Of a DNA stretch of 64,000 bases, positions 56,701 to 63,975 are shown piece by piece (position 1 is the stretch's first letter; every line of letters begins with the position of its first letter). Made by a program: the position numbers and the translations under genes. Source of the DNA: Bacteroidales bacterium UBA5429 (lineage in GTDB: Bacteria; Bacteroidota; Bacteroidia; Bacteroidales; WCHB1-69); NCBI GenBank assembly GCA_002427605.1, contig DIRT01000029.1:44976-108975 (forward strand), read 5' to 3'. The notes under the pieces are model-generated. The model was not told the origin of the DNA. It saw only the letters and a list, made by a program, of their open reading frames with translations, and did not search any database.

Positions 56701-57951
56701 CGTGCTAATCCTGAACTCTGGAAACCAATCTATAAAGCAGATGATGAGAAGATCTGGGGATTGAAAGAGGAATTGCGTAAAGAGTTGATGGACAACGTAA
56801 AAGAACTCTTAACAAAGCAGATGATCAATAGAAATGAGTCGCCATCCTTGATTCATAAAACAGTGACATCGCTGGATGATAAGACGTTAACCGTCGGATT
56901 TGCAAGACGATTTGCTACCTACAAAAGAGCGCACTTGCTTATGATGAATGAACAAAGATTGGCTCAACTGGTGAATCATCCTGAATATCCTATCCGCTTT
57001 ATTTTCGCAGGAAAGGCGCACCCACACGACAAAGCAGGACAAGATTTGATCAAGAGAATTATTGAGTTCTCCAGAAAAGAGGAGTTTATTGGAAAGATCA
57101 TCTTTTTGGAGAATTATGATATGATTCTGGCTAAAAAGTTAGTTTCCGGTTGTGATATTTGGTTGAATAATCCGACAAGACCGTTAGAGGCTTCCGGTAC
57201 CAGTGGAGAAAAAGCGGTGATGAACGGAGTTTTGAACTTCAGTGTTATGGATGGTTGGTGGGCGGAAGGTTACAAAGAGGGAGCCGGCTGGGCATTAGAG
57301 GAGAAAATTACCTATGAAAACAACCATCTTCAGGATGAGTTGGACGCTCATGTGCTCTATTCTATCTTCCAGGATCAGATTATACCTACATTCTACACTC
57401 GCAACAAACAGGGAATTCCTGAAGGCTGGGTGCAAATGATGAAAGAGAATTTCTACCAAATTGCTCCTCACTACACGATGAAACGTCAATTAGAGGATTA
57501 CTATTTGAAGTTTTATAACAAACTGGAAGAGAGAACCAAAGCATTACGTGCAAATCAAGCAGAAAATCTCAATCAGCTCATCAGTTGGAAAGAGAGAGTG
57601 ATTACAGAATGGGATAATATCGAGTTTGTGAACCAGGAGTACGATAATCCGAATGATTTTCTATATTACATTGGAGAAGATGCGCAAATCAGTGTTCAGC
57701 TTCGTTTGGGTATACTGCAACCTCAAGATGTCAAAATAGAGTTATGTATTTTATCTACGCTTGAAAATACCAATCAACTGTTTGCTAAGTATGAATTGGC
57801 TTATGATCATTCAGAAGATGGAGTACACACCTATAAGACAAAAATAACAGCCTCTTACTCAGGAAGTTGGAAAGTGGCATTGAGATTACAACCCAATCAT
57901 CCTCTATTGCCACATGATTTTGATTTTCACTTGGTTAAATGGCTGGAATAA
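53731..57951 (+). CDS. Glycogen synthase (GT3)-alpha-glucan phosphorylase (GT35) fusion
   Basis: 1406 residues with two enzymes. Residues 1 to about 560 form a GT3 eukaryote-type glycogen synthase: LFETSWEVCNKVGGIYTVLS at the start and catalytic E432 and E440 in YEPWGYTPLES. Residues about 580-680 match the DUF3417-like segment (NLWWSWNIESRELFEEI) of short alpha-glucan phosphorylases. Residues about 690-1300 are the phosphorylase, with FSMEFGISNELKIFSGGLG and the PLP lysine K1161 in GTSGEKAVMNG. A tail of about 100 residues follows. Synthesis and breakdown of glycogen are thus tied in one chain. No stop or frame change at the junction. Probably cotranscribed with the GT4 gene. Confidence 0.92.
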   Translation: MKNKPNYLFETSWEVCNKVGGIYTVLSTKVSTAVEYFHDQYICIGPDLPRENNPDFVEDPNLFKRWKEEAIKEGLKIRIGRWNVPGNPVVFLVDFTPYFSKKDDIFTSFWLDFKLDSISGQWDYIEPALFGYSAGKVIESFYNYYCNAQDHILAHFHEWMTGTGILYLKKQTPQIGTIFTTHATALGRSIAGNLLPLYDNIEQYSPIDMARNFNIQSKFSLEYLSATESDVFTTVSEITNVECRHFFDKPVDVVTINGFENSFVPEGEEYAQKRAAARAKILQIVSALTQQEISKDALLVINSGRYEFKNKGIDLFIDAVAQLKKSNLDREVVACIAVPAGCRAPKLELLEGQHFVEPSRHVSEYTTHYLADLNNDPIVNHLKKNELFNSADSKVKVLFVPVYLDGQDQIFNLNYYDFLIGFDLSVFPSYYEPWGYTPLESIAFGIPTVTTTLAGFGRWIKENFTQHQGVTVVERTDTNDTEVVNAIAEALLEHSTHTPKVQSYLKKEVQQIAQKALWEELYDNYLEAYDKAIQATTSRYELYHKKVSQINLFTEISQPHEPSWTHITVKSKLTLNLKPLEEIAQNLWWSWNIESRELFEEIAGKELWDDCGENPISALQRLSYERIQQFDQNEAYLEKVQRVYRCFQEYIHAPRTRKEGKIAFFSMEFGISNELKIFSGGLGMLAGDYLKEASDSHVDMVGVGLLYRYGYFTQQIGHQGDQINLYPPQSYSKLPITPFRNEDESWKMLTIPLPGRTLYVRIWKAMVGRVPLYLMDTDFNDNIPEDRAITSSLYGGNLEIRLKQEILLGIGGVRFLREIGEDPVLYHMNEGHAAFLGIERLSAEMKYNYRTFKQALELVRASTLFTTHTPVPAGHDKFSEDMIRVYLSNYPQYLNISWEAFMGLGRVHVEDQNEKFSMSILACKLAQEINGVSRIHGRVSREMFANLYEGHYPNELHIGYVTNGVHYPTWTHKKWQHYHNQLFGKDFAENRANPELWKPIYKADDEKIWGLKEELRKELMDNVKELLTKQMINRNESPSLIHKTVTSLDDKTLTVGFARRFATYKRAHLLMMNEQRLAQLVNHPEYPIRFIFAGKAHPHDKAGQDLIKRIIEFSRKEEFIGKIIFLENYDMILAKKLVSGCDIWLNNPTRPLEASGTSGEKAVMNGVLNFSVMDGWWAEGYKEGAGWALEEKITYENNHLQDELDAHVLYSIFQDQIIPTFYTRNKQGIPEGWVQMMKENFYQIAPHYTMKRQLEDYYLKFYNKLEERTKALRANQAENLNQLISWKERVITEWDNIEFVNQEYDNPNDFLYYIGEDAQISVQLRLGILQPQDVKIELCILSTLENTNQLFAKYELAYDHSEDGVHTYKTKITASYSGSWKVALRLQPNHPLLPHDFDFHLVKWLE

Positions 57952-58472
57952 ACTTGATTTCGGATTTCGGATTTCGGAATGAAAATTCTTTTAATTATTT
58001 GATTTTTTTTATTTTGAAAAAAGAATAATTAGGGGGCAGAAAAGGTTTTCCTATTTTGATATTTTAATTTCCCCACTCGCAAACATTTTCGGATTTCGGA
58101 ATGAATGGATCGTTTTGTGGTTATGTATATGGTAATGTGCATATTGTCTTAGAGACGCAAAGCATTGCGTCTCTACAGCCACGTTCATTGTTTTATTTAT
58201 CCTGGACAGGTCGCGACCTATTCCTACACCATGTTCAATTTAATTTACGACCTCGTAATTCGTAATTCGTAATTCGTAATTGACCACAACTTCTCCCAAA
58301 GGCGTAATATTCCAGAGTGGGGAGACGGAATAACCCAAAAGCGAAAAATGATCTGCCCCCCAATTATTTTTATTTCCAAATAATATATATAATTAAATAT
58401 CAATGGGTTATATAAAAAAAAGCACAACGCCAAACTTCCGAAATCCGAAATCCGAAATCCGAAATCAAAAGA
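57952..58472. repeat. Intergenic repeat island 6
   Basis: 521 bp with no gene. It holds TTCGGAT heptamers from 57955, a G6CAG copy (about 57995-58085, plus), TTCGGAT units (58088-58103), a GACGCAA hairpin (58151-58174), AGGTCGCGACCT (58208-58219), CGTAATT heptamers (58254-58282), a full inverted G6CAG copy (about 58290-58436) and TCCGAAA heptamers (58437-58465) ending 8 bp before the next stop codon. Confidence 0.88.
58030..58281 (-). repeat. Composite repeat, copy 2
   Basis: Reverse-complement partner of 47520-47775; same order of heptamers, TCGCGA palindrome, GACGCAA hairpin, TCCGAAA units and G6CAG element, with a handful of substitutions. The two copies flank the kamD to glycogen-fusion block. 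Confidence 0.88.
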
Positions 58473-59624
58473 TTATTTACACAGCGAAATATAGCAGAAA
58501 ATAGGGTAGTGGTCTGAAATTTCAATCTCTGTGGATACGGTGTGCCCGAACGATTTTAACTCTTTAGAATGGAATATGTTATCAATCCTAAAGTCGGGAT
58601 AACTTGAGTGATGGTATGTTTTGCCACTTCCTTTACCACTCTCGCGGAAGGAGTCTTTGAGTTTACGACTGATCTTATGATAGGAGTAGGATGCCGGTGG
58701 ATCATTCAAATCACCGCATACAATCACCTTATGGGGTGAGGATTTAATATGCTCAGCCAAAACAATAGCCTGTTCTTCTCGTTTTAATACAGCAGCCTGC
58801 ATCTTTTTGAACAGATTCATGGCTCTTTTGTTGATCATTGAATCCCGGATATCGTTTTCGAAAATTTGTCTCCCCGTCTCGTAATCTACAGGTTCAAAAT
58901 AGTTGGATGCCAGGTGGATATTGTAATTTCGGATGGTGTCTCCTTTGTATTTGAAGTCAATGTAAATTCCTACAACAGTTTGCGAATCCGGCATCCAAAC
59001 AGGTCCTGAATTGACAACTCGATATTTGCAAAAAGTGGCAAAACCATAAAAAGATTGATTGTTTCTGTTATAGGGAAAGTAAGTATAAAGGTTGGGTTTG
59101 TTTAATATAGAATCAATCACCTCAGTAGTTGTAAAGTTGAGTTTCCCGGATTTATCATAAAAATATTCTTGAAAACAGAGAATGTCGGGGTCTTTATTTG
59201 CAATATAGTGCAAGATCTCACTCTTCCCCTTATTTCTCGTTTTAGGATCTTCAGAATCGTACAACCCAAATAGTTTGACGTTGTAGCTCATCACTGTAAT
59301 ACAGTTGCAACAAGATTCCGGTTTGGGTGCCGCATTCAATTGGTAGTGTCTATCTATGTTGTTGATATTGATTGTAATAGCAATTAAAGAGATAAGGGTA
59401 AAGGATCTTTTCAAAAACAACCATAAAATAATAAAAACAAGGTTGGCAAGAATTAAATAGGTAAATCCTAACCCTGAAAAAGCAATCCAAATAGAAGTAG
59501 AGGGTTTAATCCATTGGGTTAGAAAAGTAAAAAGTAGTCCCAATGCAACTAATATATTGAGAATCAATAGAAAAACTTTCCCACTGACTTTAAAAAACAA
59601 TCCTCTTCTATTTTTTTTTGCCAT
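58473..59624 (-). CDS. Membrane-anchored endonuclease/exonuclease/phosphatase-fold protein
   Basis: A 383-residue protein with three N-terminal membrane segments (about 12-90) and an EEP catalytic domain (about 108-383). Active-site motifs visible: MSYNVKLFG, DILCFQEYF (metal-binding Glu), YNIHLAS, VIVCGDLNDPP and ISDHYPIF. The substrate may be nucleic acid, a phospholipid or another phosphoester. Last gene of the rhomboid-rhomboid-EEP unit, 2 bp after the second rhomboid. Confidence 0.87.
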   Translation of the reverse strand: MAKKNRRGLFFKVSGKVFLLILNILVALGLLFTFLTQWIKPSTSIWIAFSGLGFTYLILANLVFIILWLFLKRSFTLISLIAITININNIDRHYQLNAAPKPESCCNCITVMSYNVKLFGLYDSEDPKTRNKGKSEILHYIANKDPDILCFQEYFYDKSGKLNFTTTEVIDSILNKPNLYTYFPYNRNNQSFYGFATFCKYRVVNSGPVWMPDSQTVVGIYIDFKYKGDTIRNYNIHLASNYFEPVDYETGRQIFENDIRDSMINKRAMNLFKKMQAAVLKREEQAIVLAEHIKSSPHKVIVCGDLNDPPASYSYHKISRKLKDSFRESGKGSGKTYHHSSYPDFRIDNIFHSKELKSFGHTVSTEIEISDHYPIFCYISLCK

Positions 59625-59626
59625 TT

Positions 59627-60559
59627 TTACTTTTTTTGTTGAAAGAGAAATTCTTTCTCCTCTTTACTTAACGCATCATATCCATGTTTTGATATCTTAT
59701 CCAGAATAATATCTATCTTTTTTTCATTTTCTGCCCTTCTTTGATTAAATTCTTCGTCAGTTTCCGGACGGGAATGGGGTTGATAATTTCTGGAAGTGGC
59801 ATATTTCATTCTTTGCTTCTTTTTTCTTTTAGGTTTACGGAAAAGATGTGCTTTTTTATAGTAAGCCGGTGCAATAAAAAATCCATAGATTACTCCACCC
59901 AAATGCGCAATATGTCCACCGGCATTCCCTTTAGGAATACTGAGAAAATCAACCAATACAAAGAAAAGCGTAATCCAGATCAACTTGACATCACCCAGAA
60001 GGATTAATCTAATTCTGTGATTAGGTCGATAGATCGAGATCAGTGCCATGATCGCCATAATGGAACCGGATGCCCCAATAGCTACGGAGCTATCTACAAC
60101 GGGTTGAAACACAGGGAATAGGTTATAGGCGACCATATAAACCAGATTGCCAAAGATTCCCCCAAATATATAGGTTATCAGTAATTGTTTGTCATTTAAG
60201 AAAAGACGAAACTGACTTCCAATTACATAGAGCATAAGCATATTGAAGAAAATGTGCCAGAAACTCTCATGCATAAAGAGAGAAGTAAAAATGCCCCATG
60301 GACGGAATAGTAGGGCTGAAAAACTGGCAGGACAAGAGAAAAAATGTACGATATGCAGACTAACAAAATCGGAAAGTCCGGGTATTTCAAATAAAAATCC
60401 TATCAGTCCAAAAATTGCCTTTAAGAGTAGAATGACTACGAAAACACCTATGTTAATCGCGATGAGTTGTGTCAAACGGGAACTCCACTTAAAGTAGTGC
60501 TTCAAGAAATCTTTAAAACTAAGTGGTTCTCTTTGAAATGGTGATTGACGAAAAAACAT
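59627..60559 (-). CDS. Rhomboid-family intramembrane serine protease
   Basis: A 310-residue protein with six membrane helices, the HxxxN motif in WHIFFNM, the catalytic Ser in GASGSIM and His in GGHIAHLGG. It has a basic tail (about 240-310). Substrates unknown. Tandem with a second rhomboid, 10 bp after that gene's stop. Confidence 0.9.
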   Translation of the reverse strand: MFFRQSPFQREPLSFKDFLKHYFKWSSRLTQLIAINIGVFVVILLLKAIFGLIGFLFEIPGLSDFVSLHIVHFFSCPASFSALLFRPWGIFTSLFMHESFWHIFFNMLMLYVIGSQFRLFLNDKQLLITYIFGGIFGNLVYMVAYNLFPVFQPVVDSSVAIGASGSIMAIMALISIYRPNHRIRLILLGDVKLIWITLFFVLVDFLSIPKGNAGGHIAHLGGVIYGFFIAPAYYKKAHLFRKPKRKKKQRMKYATSRNYQPHSRPETDEEFNQRRAENEKKIDIILDKISKHGYDALSKEEKEFLFQQKK

Positions 60560-60569
60560 TGTAATGATT

Positions 60570-61385
60570 TTAGTAATAAACTCGTTTCTTTCTCCAATAT
60601 AGAATTAAAAAGAATCCAAATATCATTCCTCCTAAGTGAGCAAAGTGAGCTACACCATCATTGGATCCAAAAACACCCAGGCTAAGTTCTAATAATCCAT
60701 ACAAAAGAACAAACCATTTTGCTTTGATAGGGAAGAGGAAGTAAATATAAATTTGAGCATTGGGATACATCATTCCAAATGCCAACAGGATACCAAAAAC
60801 AGCACCGGAAGCGCCAACTACATTGAATTGATTTAAAAAGGATCCTTTAATTGAAGAGGTAACGCTCCATAATTCTGAAATAGAGATCCCATTTTGTTTA
60901 TAAACGATGTAATTTCGTAGTAATACATCTTTTAAACGAGTAGAATGAACCTCATTCGCTAGCACATCATAATGTTCAATGGTAGGATTGGCTAAAAATT
61001 GATTCAAAAGATTTAAATCAGGAGCAATCTGAAAATAGATCACCAAATAGTGAGTTATTGCAGCTCCAATACCGGTTACAAAGTAGTAAAAGAGAAATCT
61101 ACCGGAACCCCATCTGTTTTCTACAACGCCTCCAAACATCCATAAGGCGAACATATTAAAGAAAAGATGACTGAAATTACCATGCATAAACATGTAAGTA
61201 ATCGGTTGCCAAATTTTAAAATCAGGAGCTGAAAAGAAGTGAAGCCCGAAAAGAGCATATAAATCTATATTGTATGATCTTCCAAATACAATCGTAGCAA
61301 TATAAAATAAAACGTTGATAATCAATAGGTTCTTAACAGCCGGGGGAAGCAAACTATACCCGCCAAATCTCACAGTGTCATTCAT
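60570..61385 (-). CDS. Rhomboid-family intramembrane serine protease
   Basis: A 271-residue six-helix protein. HxxxN in SHLFFNM, catalytic Ser in GASGAVFGI and His in VAHFAHLGGM are intact. It has an extra segment of about 70 residues between helices (about 105-175). First gene of the operon, with its own promoter. Confidence 0.9.
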   Translation of the reverse strand: MNDTVRFGGYSLLPPAVKNLLIINVLFYIATIVFGRSYNIDLYALFGLHFFSAPDFKIWQPITYMFMHGNFSHLFFNMFALWMFGGVVENRWGSGRFLFYYFVTGIGAAITHYLVIYFQIAPDLNLLNQFLANPTIEHYDVLANEVHSTRLKDVLLRNYIVYKQNGISISELWSVTSSIKGSFLNQFNVVGASGAVFGILLAFGMMYPNAQIYIYFLFPIKAKWFVLLYGLLELSLGVFGSNDGVAHFAHLGGMIFGFFLILYWRKKRVYY

Positions 61386-61407
61386 AGGTTTTCACTTTTA
61401 CAACTTG

Positions 61408-61415
61408 CAAAGATA
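61408..61415 (-). promoter_or_regulatory. TAtcTTTG promoter box for the rhomboid operon
   Basis: Exact -7 box followed by CAAGTTG on the minus strand, 22 bp before the start. A TTAGAAN heptamer array begins 7 bp upstream of it. Confidence 0.7.
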
Positions 61416-61421
61416 TGATAA

Positions 61422-61561
61422 ATTTAGAAATTAGAAGTTAGAAATTAGAATTAAAAGGCGGAAGGCGGATTTCGGAAGGCGGAATTTAAAGGTAGAAGGT
61501 AGAAGGAGAAAATTCGTAATTCGTAATTGGATTTATTCCGCCTTCCGCCTTCCGCCTTCTA
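61422..61561. repeat. Heptamer mosaic island 7
   Basis: Almost wholly 7-periodic: TTAGAAA/TTAGAAG units (61422-61450), GGCGGAA, GGCGGAT, TTCGGAA, GGCGGAA (61458-61484), GTAGAAG (61491-61505), TTCGTAA (61513-61527) and TTCCGCC (61535-61558). The last unit runs into the stop codon of tlyA (61559-61561). Unit sequence changes while the 7 bp step is kept. Confidence 0.88.
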
Positions 61562-62356
61562 CTTGAGTTTTCTCTTTAAATCTTTAATCTCAGTTAAAAG
61601 TTGCCCAAAATCGACTGTAAAGCTGCTTTTTTGCTGTTTGAAATGCGCCAGAAATTCTACATTTTTATGCTTTTCCCATAAGGTTGAGATGGTTAATCCG
61701 TGAAGGAAGTAGTTGTGCCGTTCCGCTTCCTGAACTACGCGCTCAATCGCTATTTTATATCCTTTGGAATCTGAAAGGATTCCGCTTTTGTTCAACAGTT
61801 TAGGTCCTACCTCAAATTGGGGTTTAATCAACAGTAATAGTTCGCTTTGAGGATGAATAAAAGGCGCTATGGAGCCTAAAATGTAAGTTAAAGAGATAAA
61901 AGAGAGATCGGAAACAACCCAGTCGAAGGGAAGATGAGCAACCTGGTTGGGATCTAATTCTCTAAAGTCGCAATTTTCAATGCTTTGCACTTGTGGATGC
62001 TCTTTCAACGACGGATCTAATTGCTGATCTCCCACATCCACACCGCAAACCCAGGCTGCACCATGTTGTAGCGCACAATCGGTAAAACCACCCGTAGAAG
62101 CGCCAATATCAAGCACTTTCTTGTCGACAAAATCCAGGTTAAAGTCCGCTATCCCTTTTTCTAATTTTAAACCGCCACGACTGACATAACGATTAAATTG
62201 ATCTCGTATAGTTATCGTGGCGGTTTCTGATATGTTTTTGGATGGTTTGTCAACAACAACACCATCTACTAAGACACACTTTTGTAGAATCTCAAATTGA
62301 GCTTTTTCTCTGGAGGGATAAAATCCTCTTTCTACTAAAAGCTTATCGAGTCGCAT
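61559..62356 (-). CDS. tlyA: TlyA-family rRNA 2'-O-methyltransferase
   Basis: A 265-residue protein with an N-terminal S4 RNA-binding domain (MRLDKLLVERGFYPSREKAQ) and an FtsJ-like methyltransferase domain with the SAM motif LDIGASTGGFTDC (near residue 80) and DWVVSDLSFISL. TlyA methylates 16S and 23S rRNA in other bacteria and is often mis-called hemolysin A. It lies 3 bp after pepD. Its TAG stop is the first triplet of a GTAGAAG/GGCGGAA heptamer array. Confidence 0.92.
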   Translation of the reverse strand: MRLDKLLVERGFYPSREKAQFEILQKCVLVDGVVVDKPSKNISETATITIRDQFNRYVSRGGLKLEKGIADFNLDFVDKKVLDIGASTGGFTDCALQHGAAWVCGVDVGDQQLDPSLKEHPQVQSIENCDFRELDPNQVAHLPFDWVVSDLSFISLTYILGSIAPFIHPQSELLLLIKPQFEVGPKLLNKSGILSDSKGYKIAIERVVQEAERHNYFLHGLTISTLWEKHKNVEFLAHFKQQKSSFTVDFGQLLTEIKDLKRKLK

Positions 62357-62359
62357 GGA

Positions 62360-63823
62360 CTATTTTTGAGGAATATGTTTTAAAGTTTCCACTAAATAGT
62401 CATAGAATTTTCCAACGCTGGCAATTTCCACTTTTTCGTCTGGAGAGTGTGGGAATTGGATTGTCGGTCCAAAGGAGATCATATCCCAATGAGGATAAAC
62501 CTGACTGAAAAGACCACACTCCAATCCGGCGTGGATAGCACTAATTTTAGGCTCTACACCATATTTTTTGAGGTAAACCTCTTTCATAGTTTTGAGGATA
62601 GGGGAGTCCATGTTGGGTTTCCAACCGGAATAACCACCTGTCAGGCTGCATTGAACGCCTGCTAATTCAGCAATAGCTTTCATTTTTTGTCCTACAGCCT
62701 CTTTTGCGCTTTCTACAGAGCTTCTCATCAAGTTTCCTATGGTTCCTTTGCCATCAGCAATTTTTACGGTCGCTAAGTTAGTAGAAGTTTCTACCAATCC
62801 GGGCATGCTGTCACTCATTCTCAAAACTCCGTTAGGAATAGCAAATACCAAATTGATAATTTTTTGTTGCCAATCGCTAGTAATCAGAGTTTTTGGAGTC
62901 TCTTGTTTCTCTAATTGAAGGCTCATTTGAGGCTCAGTACCACTAAATTCAGCAGTAATGCACTCTGCAAATTGGTTAAAATATTTCTCAAAAGGAGCTA
63001 CTTGATCTTGTGGAACAGCAAGTAAAACAAACGCTTCTCTTGGGATTGCATTTCTTAAACTACCACCATTGATAGTGCTGATTCTCACACCAAATTGCTC
63101 TGTTGCTTTCTTTAGGAAGCGAGCCATCACTTTGTTGGCATTAGCTCTGCCCAACACGATATCCATTCCACTGTGTCCGCCTTTAAGTCCGGTTACACCG
63201 AATTGATAACCTACCATACCTTCTTTTGCTGGTTCAGTTTTGTAATCAAACTCAAAAGTAGCATCCAAACCACCAGCGCAACCCACAAATAGTTCGCCTT
63301 CCTCTTCAGAGTCTAAGTTAATCAGGATTTCAGCATTTACAAAACCACTCTTTAAGCCGAAAGCACCGGTCATTCCGGTTTCTTCGTCAACAGTGATGAG
63401 CACTTCAATCGGACCATGTTGAGCTTTATCGTCAATTAACACAGCCATAGCAGCTGCTACACCAATGCCGTTATCAGCACCTAAAGTGGTTCCGGAAGCG
63501 CGTACCCAACCATCATCACCCACAACGGGACGGATAGGATCGGTTAAAAAGTCATGCTTTACATCACTATTCGCTTGGGGTACCATATCGATGTGCGCTT
63601 GCAATACTACAGGAACACGATTTTCCATTCCGGGAGTAGCAGGTTTGCGAAATAGAATATTGCCTGTTTCGTCTTGTGCATAATCTATTTTATTTTCCTT
63701 TGCCCACTCTTTCAACCACGCTAAAATTTTTTCCTCGTGTTTAGAGGGATGGGGATGAGCACAAATGTTAGCAAAAATGTTCCATAAAGGAGCAGGATAC
63801 AATTGATTCAAATTTTTTGACAT
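62360..63823 (-). CDS. pepD: Aminoacyl-histidine dipeptidase (M20)
   Basis: A 487-residue cytosolic metallodipeptidase with the M20 zinc-binding segments AHIDMVPQ, LGADNGIGVAAAMA, VDEETGMTGAFGL and NLDSEEEGEL, a lid domain, and a C-terminal HAGLECGLF. It cleaves Xaa-His and other dipeptides. Own promoter; cotranscribed with tlyA. Confidence 0.94.
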   Translation of the reverse strand: MSKNLNQLYPAPLWNIFANICAHPHPSKHEEKILAWLKEWAKENKIDYAQDETGNILFRKPATPGMENRVPVVLQAHIDMVPQANSDVKHDFLTDPIRPVVGDDGWVRASGTTLGADNGIGVAAAMAVLIDDKAQHGPIEVLITVDEETGMTGAFGLKSGFVNAEILINLDSEEEGELFVGCAGGLDATFEFDYKTEPAKEGMVGYQFGVTGLKGGHSGMDIVLGRANANKVMARFLKKATEQFGVRISTINGGSLRNAIPREAFVLLAVPQDQVAPFEKYFNQFAECITAEFSGTEPQMSLQLEKQETPKTLITSDWQQKIINLVFAIPNGVLRMSDSMPGLVETSTNLATVKIADGKGTIGNLMRSSVESAKEAVGQKMKAIAELAGVQCSLTGGYSGWKPNMDSPILKTMKEVYLKKYGVEPKISAIHAGLECGLFSQVYPHWDMISFGPTIQFPHSPDEKVEIASVGKFYDYLVETLKHIPQK

Positions 63824-63862
63824 ATGATTATAATTTTAAAGTGAATATTCAAATAGAACTTG

Positions 63863-63870
63863 CAAAGATA
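63863..63870 (-). promoter_or_regulatory. TAtcTTTG promoter box for pepD
   Basis: Exact -7 box followed by CAAGTTC on the minus strand, 39 bp before the start. Confidence 0.7.
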
Positions 63871-63927
63871 CAAAAAAATCATGTAAGAGAATCGACTAAA
63901 TGAGCCTATATTTTAAATTTTTTATCC

Positions 63928-63935
63928 TATTTTTG
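63928..63935 (+). promoter_or_regulatory. TAttTTTG promoter box pointing off the right edge
   Basis: Exact -7 box followed by TGATTAC, 40 bp before an ATG at 63976. Confidence 0.5.
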
Positions 63936-63975
63936 TGATTACTATTTTTACTCACATTACTCATTGTTACTTACC

